A stretch of 64,000 nucleotides of DNA from Bradyrhizobium manausense (GTDB lineage: Bacteria; Pseudomonadota; Alphaproteobacteria; Rhizobiales; Xanthobacteraceae): contig NZ_JAFCKB010000013.1 in the NCBI RefSeq assembly GCF_018130615.1, positions 62,001 through 126,000 of the forward strand. The letters run 5' to 3'. How positions within the stretch are numbered: position 1 is the stretch's first letter; the number at the start of each line of letters is the position of its first letter. This document shows, one piece after another, positions 1 to 8,359 of the stretch. The notes beneath the pieces are model-generated. The model was not told where the DNA came from. It worked only from the letters and a program-made list of their open reading frames with translations, and did no database searches. Both the position numbers and the translations under genes were made by a program.

Positions 1-189
1 ACTTTCATCGGCAAGAAAAGACCTGAGCAAAGTCATCGCCAACTCCTGTTCATCCGGTCCAATGTAGGCGCACGGCGTTATCAAACTGGTAAAGTGATCG
101 ACGAGGCGCTTGCGCGCATCAAAAAAGGCAGGCTCGGCCGATCCTGCCTGTCGTGTCTTAACGTAACAGCCGTTAAACGAAGGTTTCAT
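1..189 (-). CDS. Partial CDS of unknown function running off the left edge
   Basis: An open frame on the minus strand starts at an ATG at 187-189 and stays open for 63 codons to the first base of the window. It reads MKPSFNGCYVKTRQ at the N-terminus and later contains DARKRLVDHF and YIGPDEQELAMTLL, which is well-formed protein rather than shadow-frame sequence. No family is recognised, and the C-terminal part lies outside the window. The ribosome binding site is weak, so the start could be internal. I infer a real gene from the open frame and its amino acid composition only. Confidence 0.5.
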   Translation of the reverse strand, partial: MKPSFNGCYVKTRQAGSAEPAFFDARKRLVDHFTSLITPCAYIGPDEQELAMTLLRSFLADES

Positions 190-222
190 TATCCAATTGA
201 AATGAGCGGAAGCGGGCGTACC

Positions 223-405
223 TCAACTGGTGGTGGTGCGTCCTGGGACACCCTTGCGCGGGCGTCCCAGCATGGCGGCGAGGCGTCCGACCAGATAGCT
301 CACGACATGCCCCTGCGATCGCACCAACGCGTCGGCGATGCGCTCGTCCTCGGTCGCGTCGCTCACGAGGCCGATGTAGTTCTTTCTAGCGTTCTGCTGC
401 GGCAC
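223..405 (-). CDS. Small hypothetical protein (60 aa)
   Basis: A 60-residue minus-strand frame begins MPQQNARKNYIGL, has an acidic stretch (DATEDERIADAL) and ends in a basic, threonine-rich tail. It has no signal peptide or membrane segment. It lies just upstream of the partial gene at the left edge and in the same direction, so the two could be cotranscribed. I do not recognise the family. It is kept because its composition is protein-like and no better frame competes for these bases. Confidence 0.45.
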   Translation of the reverse strand: MPQQNARKNYIGLVSDATEDERIADALVRSQGHVVSYLVGRLAAMLGRPRKGVPGRTTTS

Positions 406-594
406 GGTGGTGCGTACCCCGGTTCTTCGGTGGGGCGGACCATGGTGCGCGCAAGGGGAATCAACCGTTAATTTTGGTTACCGTACGAATACCCGGGTGC
501 GGCAGGATGGCATCGTGGTGCCGAAAGTCACCGGGCCGCTTAAGGGATTGTTGAGGCTGTTCGTCAACCGATCGGCAAGCATGCCAAGCGTGGC

Positions 595-831
595 TCATCG
601 ACGCCGGGGCTCCGCGTTCAATGCGCGCAGCATGCCGATGCGGGCGAACGTGAGCCAGCCGCCGCCGGTCTCCGCCGCGTTGATCAGCATCTCGATCGCG
701 GTCTGCCAGCGCGGCTCCTGCTGCTCGGCCTCGGGCAGTTGCATGATGAAGTCGGCGGCTTCTTGCAACGTGCGCAGCTTGGCGCCGCCGCGCAAGCCGA
801 TTGGATCGTCGAACGGCGTCGACCAGGGCAT
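595..831 (-). CDS. Small conserved-type hypothetical protein (78 aa)
   Basis: A 78-residue protein starts MPWSTPFDDPI and continues with KLRTLQEAADFIMQLP and a helical middle (WQTAIEMLINAAETGG). Proteins with this N-terminus and a predicted all-helical fold are, to my knowledge, common small unknowns in Bradyrhizobium and relatives. It has no signal peptide or cysteines and is probably cytoplasmic. It follows the Ku gene in the same direction with a short gap and may be cotranscribed with it. Function unknown. Confidence 0.7.
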   Translation of the reverse strand: MPWSTPFDDPIGLRGGAKLRTLQEAADFIMQLPEAEQQEPRWQTAIEMLINAAETGGGWLTFARIGMLRALNAEPRRR

Positions 832-889
832 GTCAGGCGGCCCGATCGGTGAGGGGAGACGTCACGACGCGATCGGCGATGCGATGCCG

Positions 890-1864
890 TCAGCCGGCCT
901 TCTTCGCTCGCGTTGCCGCACGTACCGGCTTGTCGGCCTTCTTGGGCGCTGCTTCCTTGGCAGCAGCGTCCTTGCCGCCCTTGCCGGAGATCGGCAGCAG
1001 CATCTCGCGCTGGCCCTCGGCGCGCTTCTTCGGCTTCTTGGCCTTGACGGTCTCCTTGGCGACCTTCGCCGCGGGCGTGGCGTCCTTCTCGCTCGCAAGG
1101 CTCTTCTTCAGCGCGTCCATCAGATTGATGACGTTGCCGCCGCTCTTCGGCGTGGACTTGGCGGCGATCGGCGCGCCCGAGCGCTTCTTGTTGATGAGAT
1201 CGATCAGCGCGGTCTCGTAGTGATCCTCGAACAGCTCGGGCTCGAATGCACCGGACTTCTTCTCGACGATGTGCTTGGCGAGGTCGAGCATGTCCTTCGT
1301 CAGCTTCACGTCCTGGATGTCGTCGAAATATTCGCTTTCGCTGCGCACCTCGTAGGGGTAGCGCAGCAGCGTGCCCATCAGGCCGCTCTCGAGCGGCTCC
1401 AGCGCGATGATGTGCTCGCGATTGGTCAGCACCACGCGGCCAATCGCGACCTTGTTCATGCTGCGGATGGTCTCGCGGATGACCGCATAGGCGTCATGGC
1501 CGACCTTGCCGTCGGGCACGAGATAATAGGGGCGGATCAGATAGCGGTTGTCGATGTCGGACTTCGGCACGAACTCGTCGATCTCGATCGTGTGCGTGGA
1601 GTCGAGCGCAATGTCGTCGAGCTCGTCCTTGGTGACCTCGATGTAGGTGTCGGTGTCGACCTTGTAGCCCTTGACGATGTCCTCGGAGATCACCTCGTCA
1701 CCGGTCTCGGCGTCGACCTTCAGATACTTGATCCGGTGACCGGTCTTGCGGTTGATCTGGTTGAACGAGACCTTCTCCGTATCCGAAGTGGCCGGATACA
1801 GCGCGACCGGGCAGGTCACGAGCGAAAGACGCAGAAAACCCTTCCAATTGGCGCGGGGGGCCAT
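890..1864 (-). CDS. ku: Ku DNA-end-binding protein (non-homologous end joining)
   Basis: This 324-residue protein matches bacterial Ku: the N-terminus MAPRANWKGFLRLSLVTCPVAL, shown here only in part (WKGFLRLSLVTCPVAL), is the family hallmark. The Ku core beta-barrel covers about residues 1-260, with the typical IDEFVPKSDID and YLIRPYYLVPDG segments. The last 60 residues are a lysine/alanine-rich basic tail (KAKKPKKRAEGQ), as in other bacterial Ku proteins. Ku homodimers thread onto broken DNA ends and recruit LigD. No ligD lies in view, which is not unusual since alphaproteobacteria often carry several Ku copies at different loci. The ATG at 1864 gives the expected N-terminus. Confidence 0.95.
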   Translation of the reverse strand: MAPRANWKGFLRLSLVTCPVALYPATSDTEKVSFNQINRKTGHRIKYLKVDAETGDEVISEDIVKGYKVDTDTYIEVTKDELDDIALDSTHTIEIDEFVPKSDIDNRYLIRPYYLVPDGKVGHDAYAVIRETIRSMNKVAIGRVVLTNREHIIALEPLESGLMGTLLRYPYEVRSESEYFDDIQDVKLTKDMLDLAKHIVEKKSGAFEPELFEDHYETALIDLINKKRSGAPIAAKSTPKSGGNVINLMDALKKSLASEKDATPAAKVAKETVKAKKPKKRAEGQREMLLPISGKGGKDAAAKEAAPKKADKPVRAATRAKKAG

Positions 1865-2099
1865 GGGCTACTCCAAACGCAACAGGGACAGACCTATGAG
1901 GATACCATCGGGGAACACCGAATCATACACAGGTTGGGTCGGAATCCTGCAATTGCGTTAACCAGTCGCTGACCGTGCGGGGTAGGCCCGATGTGGGGGC
2001 AAAAACCGGAACATCAAATCGGATCGGGCGTTGGCCCAGGACACGGGGCTGCGAGGAGGTCGCAGCCTTTGGAGGCGACATCTAGAGATTGAGGCCACC

Positions 2100-2255
2100 A
2101 TGGCAACCACGCGCGAGGACCATCAGATCGTCGAGACGGCAACCGAGGCGCGCCAGGGCGAGCCTGGGCCGTCGGTGGCAGCTCTCCTCGCCATCTCGAC
2201 CGGACTTGCGATCCTGATCCTTGCCGTCATCTGGTTCGTGTTCTTCCGGACCTGA
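2100..2255 (+). CDS. Small single-span membrane protein (51 aa)
   Basis: A 51-residue frame starts with ATG at 2100. The first 25 residues are polar (MATTREDHQIVETATEARQ), followed by one hydrophobic segment of about 20 residues (AALLAISTGLAILILAVIWF) at the C-terminus. This is the layout of a tail-anchored or simple inner-membrane protein. It lies upstream of the FeuP/FeuQ-like system but is separated from it by 230 bases and a hairpin. In Sinorhizobium a small protein, FeuN, regulates FeuQ, but FeuN is periplasmic and this one lacks a cleavable signal, so I do not equate them. Confidence 0.6.
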   Translation: MATTREDHQIVETATEARQGEPGPSVAALLAISTGLAILILAVIWFVFFRT

Positions 2256-2310
2256 CGGCCGAATCGACGGGAAGGGCGGACCTTCCAACTCGCCGCGGTA
2301 CGCGGCACGC

Positions 2311-2355
2311 TGCGCCCGCCACGCCGCCGGTTCCTCCGGGGGTGTGGCGGGCGCA
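2311..2355. repeat. 12-bp perfect inverted repeat (hairpin)
   Basis: TGCGCCCGCCAC at 2311-2322 is exactly complementary to GTGGCGGGCGCA at 2344-2355, with a 21-base loop. It lies 56 bases after the small membrane protein gene and well before feuP. There is no T-run, so it is not a textbook intrinsic terminator, but it could terminate with Rho or protect the 3' end of the upstream mRNA. Confidence 0.5.
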
Positions 2356-2414
2356 GTCGCGTTGGCTGCGAACACGTCGTATATGACCAAAAAGTAACAA
2401 AGGCAGTTCCCCGC

Positions 2415-2430
2415 GTTCATATTCAGTTCA
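2415..2430 (+). promoter_or_regulatory. GTTCA direct repeats with 11-base period upstream of the response regulator
   Basis: GTTCA occurs at 2415-2419 and 2426-2430, 11 bases apart, and once more at 2457-2461. Tandem half-sites one helical turn apart are the usual binding pattern of OmpR/PhoB-type regulators, the family of the gene that starts 56 bases downstream. Autoregulation of that gene is therefore an inference from the pattern. Confidence 0.35.
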
Positions 2431-2485
2431 CGCCGGAATTGCTCATCTGGTGCGGTGTTCATGCGGCCTATTTCTGGAGAGAAGC

Positions 2486-3157
2486 GTGCGCCTGCTCGTT
2501 GTTGAGGACGACCCCGATCTCAATCGCCAGCTCACCAAGGCGCTGACGGACGCCGGCTATGTCGTCGACCGCGCCTTCGACGGAGAGGAGGGGCACTATC
2601 TCGGCGACAACGAACCATATGACGCCGTGGTGCTCGACATCGGCCTACCGAAGAAGGACGGCATCTCGGTGCTGGAGGCCTGGCGCCGCAACGGCCGCAC
2701 CATGCCGGTGCTGATCCTCACTGCGCGCGACCGCTGGAGCGACAAGGTCCAGGGATTTGACGCGGGTGCCGACGATTACGTCGCAAAGCCGTTCCATCTG
2801 GAGGAGGTGCTGGCGCGGATCCGCGCGCTGCTGCGCCGCTCCACCGGCCATGCCCAGAGCGAGCTGAGCTGCGGCCCCGTGACGCTCGACACGCGCACCG
2901 GCCGGGTCAGCGTGTCGGGCAATCCCGTGAAGATGACCTCGCACGAATATCGGCTTCTGGCCTACCTCATGCACCATTCCGGGCGCGTCGTGTCGCGCAC
3001 CGAGCTGGTCGAGCACCTCTACGACCAGGATTTCGACCGCGACTCCAACACGATTGAAGTCTTCGTCGGCCGCATCCGCAAGAAGCTCGACGTCGACATC
3101 ATCCAGACCGTCCGCGGCCTCGGTTATCTCCTGACCCCGCCGGCCGCCGGCGCCTGA
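2486..3157 (+). CDS. feuP: OmpR-family response regulator, FeuP/PhoP-like
   Basis: The protein has 223 residues from a GTG at 2486, preceded by the ribosome binding site GGAGA; this start gives the canonical MRLLVVEDDPDLNRQL. The receiver domain spans residues 1-115 with the acidic pocket EDD (7-9), phospho-acceptor D51 in VVLDIGLPKKDG and the conserved K near 100. The DNA-binding winged helix occupies about 125-220 (TSHEYRLLAYLM, VFVGRIRKKL). It is followed by its histidine kinase and then, after two hypotheticals, by cycHJKL. This matches the order known for feuPQ in rhizobia, where FeuP controls ndvA and osmoadaptation; PhoP is the closest general relative. Confidence 0.85.
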   Translation: MRLLVVEDDPDLNRQLTKALTDAGYVVDRAFDGEEGHYLGDNEPYDAVVLDIGLPKKDGISVLEAWRRNGRTMPVLILTARDRWSDKVQGFDAGADDYVAKPFHLEEVLARIRALLRRSTGHAQSELSCGPVTLDTRTGRVSVSGNPVKMTSHEYRLLAYLMHHSGRVVSRTELVEHLYDQDFDRDSNTIEVFVGRIRKKLDVDIIQTVRGLGYLLTPPAAGA

Positions 3158-3222
3158 GGGGTTTCTGCAAGGATCCTGGTTCTTGGCTTGACGGGCGGCC
3201 CGACACGGGCCTTGGTCCGGTC

Positions 3223-4647
3223 ATGACCGCCGCCGCCATGCCACCACCTCGCGCCCCCGGGATCATTCCGATGCCCGCCAGCTCGCTTGCGAACCGCCTG
3301 TTCCTGTCGGCGACCGCCTGGCTCGTTGTCATCCTGGCCATCACCGGCGTGGTGCTGTCGTCGGTTTACAAGAACGCCACCGAGCGCGCCTTCGACCGCC
3401 GGCTCAACCTCTATCTCCGCACCCTGATCGCCGAGGTCGCTACCCCCGACGAGCCGCCGGACCGTCAGTTCCAGTCGCTCGGGGAGCCCCTGTTCGAGCT
3501 GCCGCTGTCCGGCTGGTACTGGCAGATCACGCGCACCGACACCGAGAAGCCGGAGGTGCGCTCCTCGCGCTCGCTCTGGGACAAGAAGCTGCCGAAGCTG
3601 GAGGACCAGGGCGCCGAGCTCACTGCCGCCGGCATCCGGCTGGCTTATGTCGACGGGCCGGAGGGCCAGAACCTGCGCATGGTCGAGCGTCCCGTCGATC
3701 TCGGCGCCGACGGCAAGTATCTCGTCAGCGTCGCCGGCGACGACACCGAAATTTTCGATGAGACGCGCAGCTTCGACTACTATCTCGGCGGCACCTTCAC
3801 CGCGCTCGGCATCGTGCTGCTGCTGACGACCGTGTTCCAGGTCCGCTTCGGCCTCGCGCCGCTCAAGCGCATCTCGGAATCCATCGCTGATATCCGCTCC
3901 GGGCGGGCCGAGCGGCTCGAGGGCGAATTCCCGGTCGAGATCGCGCCCTTGGCACGCGAGACCAACGCGCTGATCGATGCCAATCGCGAGATCGTCGAGC
4001 GCGCGCGCACCCATGTCGGCAATCTCGCCCATGCGATCAAGACGCCGCTCTCGGTGATCGTGAATGAGGCGGGTTCGCATGCGGCCGATCCGTTCGCGGC
4101 CAAGGTGATGGAGCAGGCGGACGTGATGCGTAACCAGCTCGCCCATCATCTGGAGCGCGCCCGCATCGCGGCCCGGGTCTCGATCGTCGGCACTGTAACC
4201 GAGGTTGCGCCGGCCATCGAAGCGTTGCGGAGGACCATGGAAAAGATCCACCGCGGCCGCGGCATCGCCGTTGAAGCCAAGGCCGATCCCTCGGCAAAAT
4301 TCCGGGGCGAGCGACAGGACCTGGAGGAGATGGTCGGCAATCTCGTCGACAACGCCTGCAAATGGGCGGCCTCGCGGGTCTTCATCGAGGTCGTGGTCGA
4401 GGCCCCGCAGCAGGCCGGGGCAGGGCCCAAGCTGCGGCTGATCGTCGATGACGACGGCCGCGGCCTCTCGGAGGCCGAGCGCGCCCAGGTCTCCCGGCGC
4501 GGCCAGCGGCTCGACGAATCCAAGCCGGGCTCGGGGCTCGGGCTATCCATCGTGACCGATCTTGCCGCGCTTTATGGCGGCAGCCTCTCGCTCGGCCGCG
4601 CGCCGATCGGGGGGCTGCGGGCCGAGCTGGTGCTGCCGGGAATATAA
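3223..4647 (+). CDS. feuQ: Sensor histidine kinase, FeuQ/PhoQ-like
   Basis: This is a 474-residue membrane kinase. It has a first membrane helix at about residues 27-47 (ATAWLVVILAITGVVLS), a periplasmic sensor of about 135 residues, a second helix near 190-208 and a short linker (FGLAPLKRISESIADIRSG). The dimerisation helix carries the phospho-accepting His in NLAHAIKTPLS (about residue 270). The ATPase domain has the N-box VDNACKWA, the G1 box DDDGRGL and the G2 box GSGLGLSI. It lies 65 bases after the response regulator and surely forms a pair with it. ATGs at 3238 and 3271 are possible later starts. Confidence 0.85.
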   Translation: MTAAAMPPPRAPGIIPMPASSLANRLFLSATAWLVVILAITGVVLSSVYKNATERAFDRRLNLYLRTLIAEVATPDEPPDRQFQSLGEPLFELPLSGWYWQITRTDTEKPEVRSSRSLWDKKLPKLEDQGAELTAAGIRLAYVDGPEGQNLRMVERPVDLGADGKYLVSVAGDDTEIFDETRSFDYYLGGTFTALGIVLLLTTVFQVRFGLAPLKRISESIADIRSGRAERLEGEFPVEIAPLARETNALIDANREIVERARTHVGNLAHAIKTPLSVIVNEAGSHAADPFAAKVMEQADVMRNQLAHHLERARIAARVSIVGTVTEVAPAIEALRRTMEKIHRGRGIAVEAKADPSAKFRGERQDLEEMVGNLVDNACKWAASRVFIEVVVEAPQQAGAGPKLRLIVDDDGRGLSEAERAQVSRRGQRLDESKPGSGLGLSIVTDLAALYGGSLSLGRAPIGGLRAELVLPGI

Positions 4648-4795
4648 TCCTCTGATCCCAAACGATTATTTTGGCTTCCGGACGAAACCGGAGGTTTTCG
4701 GAGGGACTTCCTCAACGGCTTCTTAAGGCGCACCCACCTATGATCGGGGAGGACGCATCCCACGTCCGCCATTTTACCGTGCATTACCCGGGCGC

Positions 4796-6199
4796 ATGAG
4801 CCAGACATCGATCGAGCGGCTGAGGGAATATCTCGCGCAGCTCCCGCCGCAGGCGCAGGCGCTGCTGATGCGGGAGTTCGAGCGCGCGCTCAAGCGCGGC
4901 CAGGACACGGCCGTGGCGACCCTCGTGCTTGAGCAGCTGCGCAAGATCGTCCGCAAGACCGAGTCCGAGGACGCCCCGCCGCCGCGAACCGACGATCTGT
5001 CGCGGTTGCTGTTCCAGGTGCTGGAACCGTTCCTGGTCGAGGCCGGCGCCCCAATCCGGGTCGGCCAGATCCGCCGCTCCTCGCTTAATCCGATCTGGCA
5101 ATGGCTCGGCCGCGATGGTGCCCCGGACAAGGTCGCTGAATTCGAGGCCGCGCTGGCGCGCATGCCGGCTTCCGACAGCGCGGGGCAGGTCGAGGCGCTG
5201 GCGCTCAAGCTCCAGGCCGTGGCGGCGGACGCCATCTTCGCGCTGACGGGGCCGGGTGGCGGTGACAAGTCGCGCGCGCTGGCCCGGGTTGGCCCGCCCA
5301 ATGTGATCGAGGACCTCTATTCGATCGGCGCGGTGCTCGCCGTTCGCGAGGCCCTCGGCACGCTCAATGAAAAGCTGCCGCGTTTCCTGCGCGCGTTCGG
5401 CGATCCCCAGATCGCCTCGGTGACCGCTGCGCTCAATATTCCCGTGCTCCAGACCCCGCAGATGCTGCCCTTTGCGTTGTCGGTGGTGATCCAGCGCATG
5501 ACCGCGCCGTGGCAGATCATTCGCCTCGCGATCAAGATCGCCGCGTCCGATGATGAGATCCGCGTCGCGGCAACGCCTTATGGCGTTGCCGTCACGATCG
5601 CCCTGCACGATCTGTCCCGTGTCGCCGCCAATTTGCGCATGGACATCAAGCGCGGCCATTTCGACACCGTTGCCGACAATCTCAAGGCACTCCATGATGG
5701 CGTGCGCGGCCTGCGCACGGAACTTGATCTGCGCAACGATTCCGCCTGGGGCAAGCAGCTGACCTCGATCCGGGCCGACATCTCCAACGCGCTGCAATCG
5801 GAGATCGACAGCGTTCCCGGCCGCGTCCGCCGCATCCTGCGCCAGCGTCCCGAGAAGGATATTCCGCCCGGAGCGCGGATCGACAGCACCGAGGTCGAGG
5901 AAACCGTCGCCCTGATCGACTTCGTCGCGACCTGCCGCAACTACGCCAGCGAGCTCGCGATCAACGAGGTGACGCTGCGCACCTATTCCGACCTCCAGCA
6001 ATATGTCGAACGGTCGACCGAGCAGCTGGTGCAGTCGCTGCGCGCCGCCGATCACAAGGTCCGCACCTACCGGCAGCAGCAGGTGCAGGCCGCGATCCGC
6101 TTCTGCCAGGTGCTGTTCGGCGACGATTACGCCTCGCTGATGAGCCGGGCTGCGGAGAACGCGGCGACTGGCGAGCGCAAATCGACGCGTGCGAGCTGA
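4796..6199 (+). CDS. Conserved-type hypothetical protein (467 aa)
   Basis: This soluble protein of 467 residues starts MSQTSIERLREYLAQLPP. It has no signal peptide and no convincing membrane span. Helices with heptad-like leucine spacing dominate (REFERALKRGQDTAVATLVLEQLRK; a second helical stretch runs near 290-350 around ADNLKALHDGVRGLRTEL). I do not recognise a domain. It lies between a FeuPQ-like pair and cycHJKL on the same strand with 148 bases before it, enough for its own promoter. Codon use is like that of its neighbours, so it seems a resident gene. Confidence 0.8.
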   Translation: MSQTSIERLREYLAQLPPQAQALLMREFERALKRGQDTAVATLVLEQLRKIVRKTESEDAPPPRTDDLSRLLFQVLEPFLVEAGAPIRVGQIRRSSLNPIWQWLGRDGAPDKVAEFEAALARMPASDSAGQVEALALKLQAVAADAIFALTGPGGGDKSRALARVGPPNVIEDLYSIGAVLAVREALGTLNEKLPRFLRAFGDPQIASVTAALNIPVLQTPQMLPFALSVVIQRMTAPWQIIRLAIKIAASDDEIRVAATPYGVAVTIALHDLSRVAANLRMDIKRGHFDTVADNLKALHDGVRGLRTELDLRNDSAWGKQLTSIRADISNALQSEIDSVPGRVRRILRQRPEKDIPPGARIDSTEVEETVALIDFVATCRNYASELAINEVTLRTYSDLQQYVERSTEQLVQSLRAADHKVRTYRQQQVQAAIRFCQVLFGDDYASLMSRAAENAATGERKSTRAS

Positions 6200-6299
6200 T
6201 TCAGGCGCATCTTTTCGTTATCACAATTTATAGTTGACCGTGCCGGTTGTGGGCCTTACGGTCCCCGCGCAAGCTTTTGGAATTTCTATCTGTGGGCGC

Positions 6300-6569
6300 A
6301 TGAAACCCGTTATCAGCTCCATTGAAATTGAAAACCGCATCATTGTTGCCAAATATCAAAGGCTGATGGTCGGTGCGAAGGTGGTGCTGGTTGAGAAGGC
6401 AAGCGGTCGACAGCTGCCTGAGACCGTCACCAGGGTTGCATCGCGTGTCCCCGTCGGGGCGTTGCGCATCAGATTGCCTGACGTCATCGAGCCGGGAACC
6501 TACTTCTTGAGGGCTCTCAACGGGCACGGCGAGGACGCCGCTCAAAGCGTGGACTTCGAGATCGGCTAA
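6300..6569 (+). CDS. Small hypothetical protein, probably beta-rich (89 aa)
   Basis: From the ATG at 6300 the protein has 89 residues: MKPVISSIEIENRIIVAK, alternating hydrophobic strands (AKVVLVEKAS, GALRIRLPDVIEPGTYFL) and a C-terminal strand ending VDFEIG. The strand pattern and the PGTYFLRAL turn resemble small immunoglobulin-like folds, but this is a guess at fold level. A TTG at 6234 would add 22 residues with a weak hydrophobic stretch, so an exported form cannot be excluded. The local codon use is less GC-biased at third positions than in flanking genes. Confidence 0.6.
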   Translation: MKPVISSIEIENRIIVAKYQRLMVGAKVVLVEKASGRQLPETVTRVASRVPVGALRIRLPDVIEPGTYFLRALNGHGEDAAQSVDFEIG

Positions 6570-6699
6570 GCCGTTGGTTCTTCACCATTTCGGACGGTGT
6601 GCGCTCGCGCCGAATTGACAATTGTCAATTGCCGCATCGTCCGGCCGTGGTGTAAAGCCACCTATGGGCGCGGTTCACGCGCTGCCGGAAGCTTGCCAG

Positions 6700-7812
6700 A
6701 TGACGCTATGGTTCGTGTTCGCGCTGATGACGGTCGCGGCGATATTCGCCGTGCTCTGGCCGCTCGGCCGTAACGGGCGCGATCAAAATCAAGGCAGCGA
6801 GGTCGTGGTCTACAAGGACCAATTGGCCGAGATCGAGCGTGATCTCGCTGCCGGACTGGTCGCGCGACCTGAAGCCGAGGCGGCGCGCGTCGAGATCAGC
6901 CGCAGGCTGCTCGCCGCAGCCGGCAGCGAAGCCGCGCTCATGCCGGCGCCCAGTCTCAAATGGCGCCGTGCGGCGGCGGTGCTGGCGCTGGTCGGCCTGC
7001 CTCTGGTCGCGGCTGCGATCTATGTTCCGCTCGGTTCGCCCGCGCTTCGCGACTTTCCGCTGGCGCAGCGGGAGCGCGGGTCCGGGTCCGGCATGGCGCA
7101 GTCGCTCGAGAACCTCGTCGCGCAAGTCCAGCAGCATCTGGAGAAAAATCCGACCGACGGCCGCGGCTGGAACGTGCTTGCTCCGGTGCTGGAGCGGCTC
7201 GGCCGCTTCGACGAGGCCGTGCGCGCCTACCGCAATTCGATCACCTATAATGGCGAGAGCGCGGAGCGCCGCTCCGATCTCGGCGAAGCGATCGCGGCTG
7301 CGGCCGGCGGCGTGGTGACGGCGGAAGCCAAGACCGAGTTCGAGCGTGCCCACGCCCTGAATGCCGACGATCCCAAGGCGAACTACTTCCTCGGGCTCGT
7401 CGCCGAGCAGGACGGCCGCAAGGATGACGCGGCCAACATCTGGCGCGCGCTGCTTGCGAAAGCGCCCTCGGATGCTCCGTGGCGGCCGCTGGTGCAGTCC
7501 TCACTCGCGCGGGTCGGCGGCGGCAGCTCGATGCCGGCGTTGTCGGACGAGACGATCGCGGCCTCCAAGGATATGAACGACGGCGATCGCAACGCGATGA
7601 TCCGCAGCATGGTGGAGCGCCTCGCCACGCGCCTCAAGCAGAACGGCGACGACGTCGACGGGTGGCTGCGTCTGGTGCGCGCCTATCTGGTGATGGGCGA
7701 CCGCGACAAGGCCCGTGGCGCCTCGACCGATGCCCGCCAGGCGGTCGCCAACGATTCCGAGCGGCTACGCCAGCTCAACCAAGGCCTCAAGACTCTCGGG
7801 CTCGACGGATGA
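6700..7812 (+). CDS. cycH: Cytochrome c maturation factor CycH/CcmI
   Basis: With the ATG at 6700 the protein has 370 residues, the usual length of CycH. It starts with a membrane helix ([20 protein letters not shown]), followed by a cytoplasmic loop of about 65 residues and a second helix near 90-110 ([18 protein letters not shown]). The large periplasmic part contains tetratricopeptide-type repeats ([24 protein letters not shown] and [22 protein letters not shown], quoted only in part: [17 protein letters not shown]). CycH holds apocytochrome c and passes it to the haem lyase. It is the first gene of cycHJKL, an operon required in rhizobia for respiration and symbiosis. Confidence 0.93.
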   Translation: MTLWFVFALMTVAAIFAVLWPLGRNGRDQNQGSEVVVYKDQLAEIERDLAAGLVARPEAEAARVEISRRLLAAAGSEAALMPAPSLKWRRAAAVLALVGLPLVAAAIYVPLGSPALRDFPLAQRERGSGSGMAQSLENLVAQVQQHLEKNPTDGRGWNVLAPVLERLGRFDEAVRAYRNSITYNGESAERRSDLGEAIAAAAGGVVTAEAKTEFERAHALNADDPKANYFLGLVAEQDGRKDDAANIWRALLAKAPSDAPWRPLVQSSLARVGGGSSMPALSDETIAASKDMNDGDRNAMIRSMVERLATRLKQNGDDVDGWLRLVRAYLVMGDRDKARGASTDARQAVANDSERLRQLNQGLKTLGLDG

Positions 7813-7849
7813 CAGTCGCAGCACGAGACGAGCGGAGAACGGACACGCC

Positions 7850-8359
7850 ATGACGCGCAAGCAGCGACGTATGACCATCATCGGCGGCTCGCTCGCCGTG
7901 CTCGCGCTCGCGGCCGCGCTGGTGCTCAATGCCTTGCGCGACTCCATCGTGTTCTTCTCGACCCCGACCATGGTGGCCGAGAAGCACGTTCAGCCGGGCA
8001 AGCGCTTTCGCCTCGGCGGCCTGGTTCAGCCGGGCTCGCTCCAGCGCGGCGATAATCTCGCGGTGACGTTCGAGGTTGCCGACGGCAGCGCCAAGCTTCC
8101 CGTCGCCTACAAGGGCATTCTGCCGGATCTGTTCCGTGAAGGGCAGGGCGTCGTCGCCGAGGGTGCACTCGATGCCAATGGCGTGTTCAAGGCCGACACG
8201 GTGCTTGCCAAGCACGACGAGACCTACATGCCCAAGGACGTTGCCGATGCCCTGAAGAAGCAGGGGCACTGGAAGGATGACTACGGCGCCCAAGCTTCCG
8301 GTGGCGCCAAGCCGGCCGCAACGACGGCGCAGGGTAATTCGCAGGGAGCGGTGCGGTGA
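7850..8359 (+). CDS. cycJ: Periplasmic haem chaperone CycJ/CcmE
   Basis: The 169-residue protein has an N-terminal membrane anchor (residues 9-29), a beta-barrel OB fold ([18 protein letters not shown]) and the covalent haem-binding His at about residue 122 in [11 protein letters not shown]; the Tyr four positions later that serves as haem ligand is present. The C-terminal tail after residue 140 is flexible and Gly/Ala-rich. It follows cycH by 37 bases, and its stop overlaps the GTG of cycK, so translation is probably coupled. CcmE carries haem from the CcmC side to CcmF. Confidence 0.95.
   Translation: MTRKQRRMTIIGGSLAVLALAAALVLNALRDSIVFFSTPTMVAEKHVQPGKRFRLGGLVQPGSLQRGDNLAVTFEVADGSAKLPVAYKGILPDLFREGQGVVAEGALDANGVFKADTVLAKHDETYMPKDVADALKKQGHWKDDYGAQASGGAKPAATTAQGNSQGAVR

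Noticed and set aside
407-1972. Open plus-strand frame of 521 codons opposite Ku
   Set aside because: Ku is unmistakable on the other strand; the plus frame is rich in Leu, Arg and Asp without any motif.
2100-2255. Small membrane protein as FeuN
   Set aside because: FeuN of Sinorhizobium is an exported periplasmic protein; this one has a polar N-terminus and a C-terminal membrane helix, and is not directly next to feuP.
2311-2355. Hairpin as intrinsic terminator
   Set aside because: There is no T-run on either side, so it is reported only as an inverted repeat.
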